A stretch of 64,000 nucleotides of DNA, from NCBI RefSeq assembly GCF_002920895.1, contig NZ_PQVG01000003.1, forward strand, positions 124,001-188,000. Direction: 5' to 3'. The notes beneath the pieces were generated by a model. It saw only the letters and a list, made by a program, of their open reading frames with translations. It did not search any database and was not told the origin of the DNA. This DNA is from Flavobacterium alvei. Lineage in GTDB: Bacteria > Bacteroidota > Bacteroidia > Flavobacteriales > Flavobacteriaceae. Of this stretch, positions 62,925-64,000 are shown piece by piece (positions within the stretch are counted from its first letter, which is position 1; each line of letters opens with the position of its first letter). The translations under genes were made by a program, and so were the position numbers.

Positions 62925-64000
62925 TTAAAAAAAAACGTATTTAAATTTAGGGTTTTTATACTTTTTTAATTTCTCAAAAGGGACTAAATAAGTTTCTTGA
63001 CAAGCTCTTATTACATGTGGAAAAGAGGGAGTAAATTCGATTCCTTTTTCAGTGTAAACCCAAGTTTCATCGCCCCACCATCTATCTAAGTCTGTCATAT
63101 CACAAGAATCTTCGTCATTTTCTTTTGGTTTTACAAAATGTTGTTCGCTGTTTACAATGGCAAATAGTTTAGGTGCAAAATAGTTCTGTCTGTATTTTAC
63201 CCAAGTGTCAAAATTACTTTCTTTTTCTGTTGTAACACTTTTGTCAAAAGCAATGATTTCATCTATCTCATAATTTTTGCCCGTATTCAAATCAATTAAA
63301 TATCCTGTAGTTCCATTGTCAGGATAAGCTCCGCCGCAATACCAACTTGAGGATGTTTTAAAACCAAGTAAATTACTGTTTAAAAAAGTTAATTCGGTAT
63401 CAAAACTTATATTTCCTCCCGTATTATATTCAAAATTTGATGAACAATTTAATTGGGCTAAAGTGTTTTTAATATGAGTTTTTTCTAAAACGGGATTAAC
63501 TATATTTCTGTTTTTTTCCAAAAAAGTATCTCCTAATCTAAAAAAAAGGGCGTTACAATGTTTTTCGGTGTACCAAACAAATTCTTTGTTTTTGTAAACA
63601 GTAGTTTTTTGTTTTTTGAATTCAAGAAATTTATTTTTTATAAGATAGAATTTTTCATCTCCATAATAATCTTCTAATAAAGTTGATTTATAATTGGAAA
63701 AATCAATTTGGGAGAGTTTTACAGGAAATGATTTTCCTTGAGCATTACTCCAAGTTCCTTCAAAATTATTCTTTCCTGTTTTTGTTATAATAAATTTTTC
63801 GTAAATCGTATCTTGGTTTTTAAAAACAAGAGTAAAAACATTGCTTTTTTGTGTTCCTTCCAGATGAATATCTTTTAATGAATTTTGGTAAAAATAAACA
63901 CCATTCGCATTTGGTTCTTCAGTAGCAGAGCCAAAAATATGTATCCTCATATAGATTTTACTTTTGGCTATTGTGCCTTCTAAATAGGTGTCTTCTTGAC
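62925..64000 (-). CDS. Hypothetical protein, cut by the right window edge
   Basis: An open frame of at least 358 codons. An ATG exists at 63950, but the frame stays open to the window end with similar sequence (QEDTYLEGTIAKSKIYM), so that ATG is probably internal and the true start lies outside. The N-terminal part alternates GT and hydrophobic residues (YLEGTI, DIHLEGTQ, FEGTWSNAQGKSFPVKL), suggesting a beta-sheet repeat domain. The middle contains SSWYCGGAYPDNGTTGYLIDL and the end a KLKKYKNPKFKYVFF stretch. I do not recognise the family. It may be a secreted or periplasmic protein whose signal peptide is outside the window. Confidence 0.7.
   Translation of the reverse strand, partial: QEDTYLEGTIAKSKIYMRIHIFGSATEEPNANGVYFYQNSLKDIHLEGTQKSNVFTLVFKNQDTIYEKFIITKTGKNNFEGTWSNAQGKSFPVKLSQIDFSNYKSTLLEDYYGDEKFYLIKNKFLEFKKQKTTVYKNKEFVWYTEKHCNALFFRLGDTFLEKNRNIVNPVLEKTHIKNTLAQLNCSSNFEYNTGGNISFDTELTFLNSNLLGFKTSSSWYCGGAYPDNGTTGYLIDLNTGKNYEIDEIIAFDKSVTTEKESNFDTWVKYRQNYFAPKLFAIVNSEQHFVKPKENDEDSCDMTDLDRWWGDETWVYTEKGIEFTPSFPHVIRACQETYLVPFEKLKKYKNPKFKYVFF

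Overview
The window looks like chromosome of a Flavobacterium-like member of the Bacteroidetes. Supporting signs are a SusC/SusD pair, type IX secretion (T9SS) C-terminal sorting domains, TA-N2-TTTG promoter elements in place of E. coli-type boxes, almost no Shine-Dalgarno sequences, low GC, and families typical of the phylum (DUF4271, DUF4296, DUF3098). No rRNA, tRNA, CRISPR array, insertion sequence or prophage was seen.

Region 1 (617-18641) is a polysaccharide utilisation locus, most likely for mixed-linkage or other beta-glucan. One minus-strand operon runs susC, susD, a lipoprotein of unknown fold (probable surface glycan-binding protein), then after an intrinsic terminator GH16, a secreted EEP-fold protein, GH3, GH9 and a GPH-family sugar symporter. 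Two AraC-type regulators flank it, and a separate minus-strand gene encodes a GH94 cellobiose phosphorylase. The inferred route is surface cutting by GH16, uptake through SusCD, periplasmic trimming by GH9 and GH3, disaccharide import, and cytoplasmic phosphorolysis.

Region 2 (18990-26883) holds a PorT-like barrel protein, a degenerate PAP2-like membrane protein, rpoN, and a small uronate-glycan cluster: GH88 unsaturated glucuronyl hydrolase, a BNR-propeller lipoprotein and a divergent DUF2264 protein.

Region 3 (26985-53330) is mostly housekeeping: asnS, an RND/MMPL exporter, a CPA2 antiporter, frr, pyrH, truB, uppP, ftsX, leuS, a zinc peptidase, hemD, a dolichol-phosphate-mannose-synthase-like glycosyltransferase, pyrC, tyrS and a LuxE-like acyl-activating protein. 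It ends with three T9SS-sorted proteins, the last of which is little more than a sorting domain. A hairpin-rich stretch between pyrH and truB carries a 25-codon ORF, and leuS has a very AT-rich insertion.

Region 4 (53749-61954) is a phosphate regulon: a PhoB/PhoR-like two-component pair, a polyphosphate/phosphate-selective-type porin, then pstS, pstC, pstA, pstB and phoU. The porin and pstS promoters carry the same TTAACAT-type direct repeat with an 11-base period just upstream of TA-N2-TTTG. PstC has a periplasmic tandem-repeat insertion.

The right edge holds a PnuC-like transporter and a hypothetical gene cut by the window end. The left edge cuts a small secreted protein. A recurrent theme is short-word degenerate repeats placed directly after stop codons, including two distant copies of one element (20377-20402 and 60376-60401).
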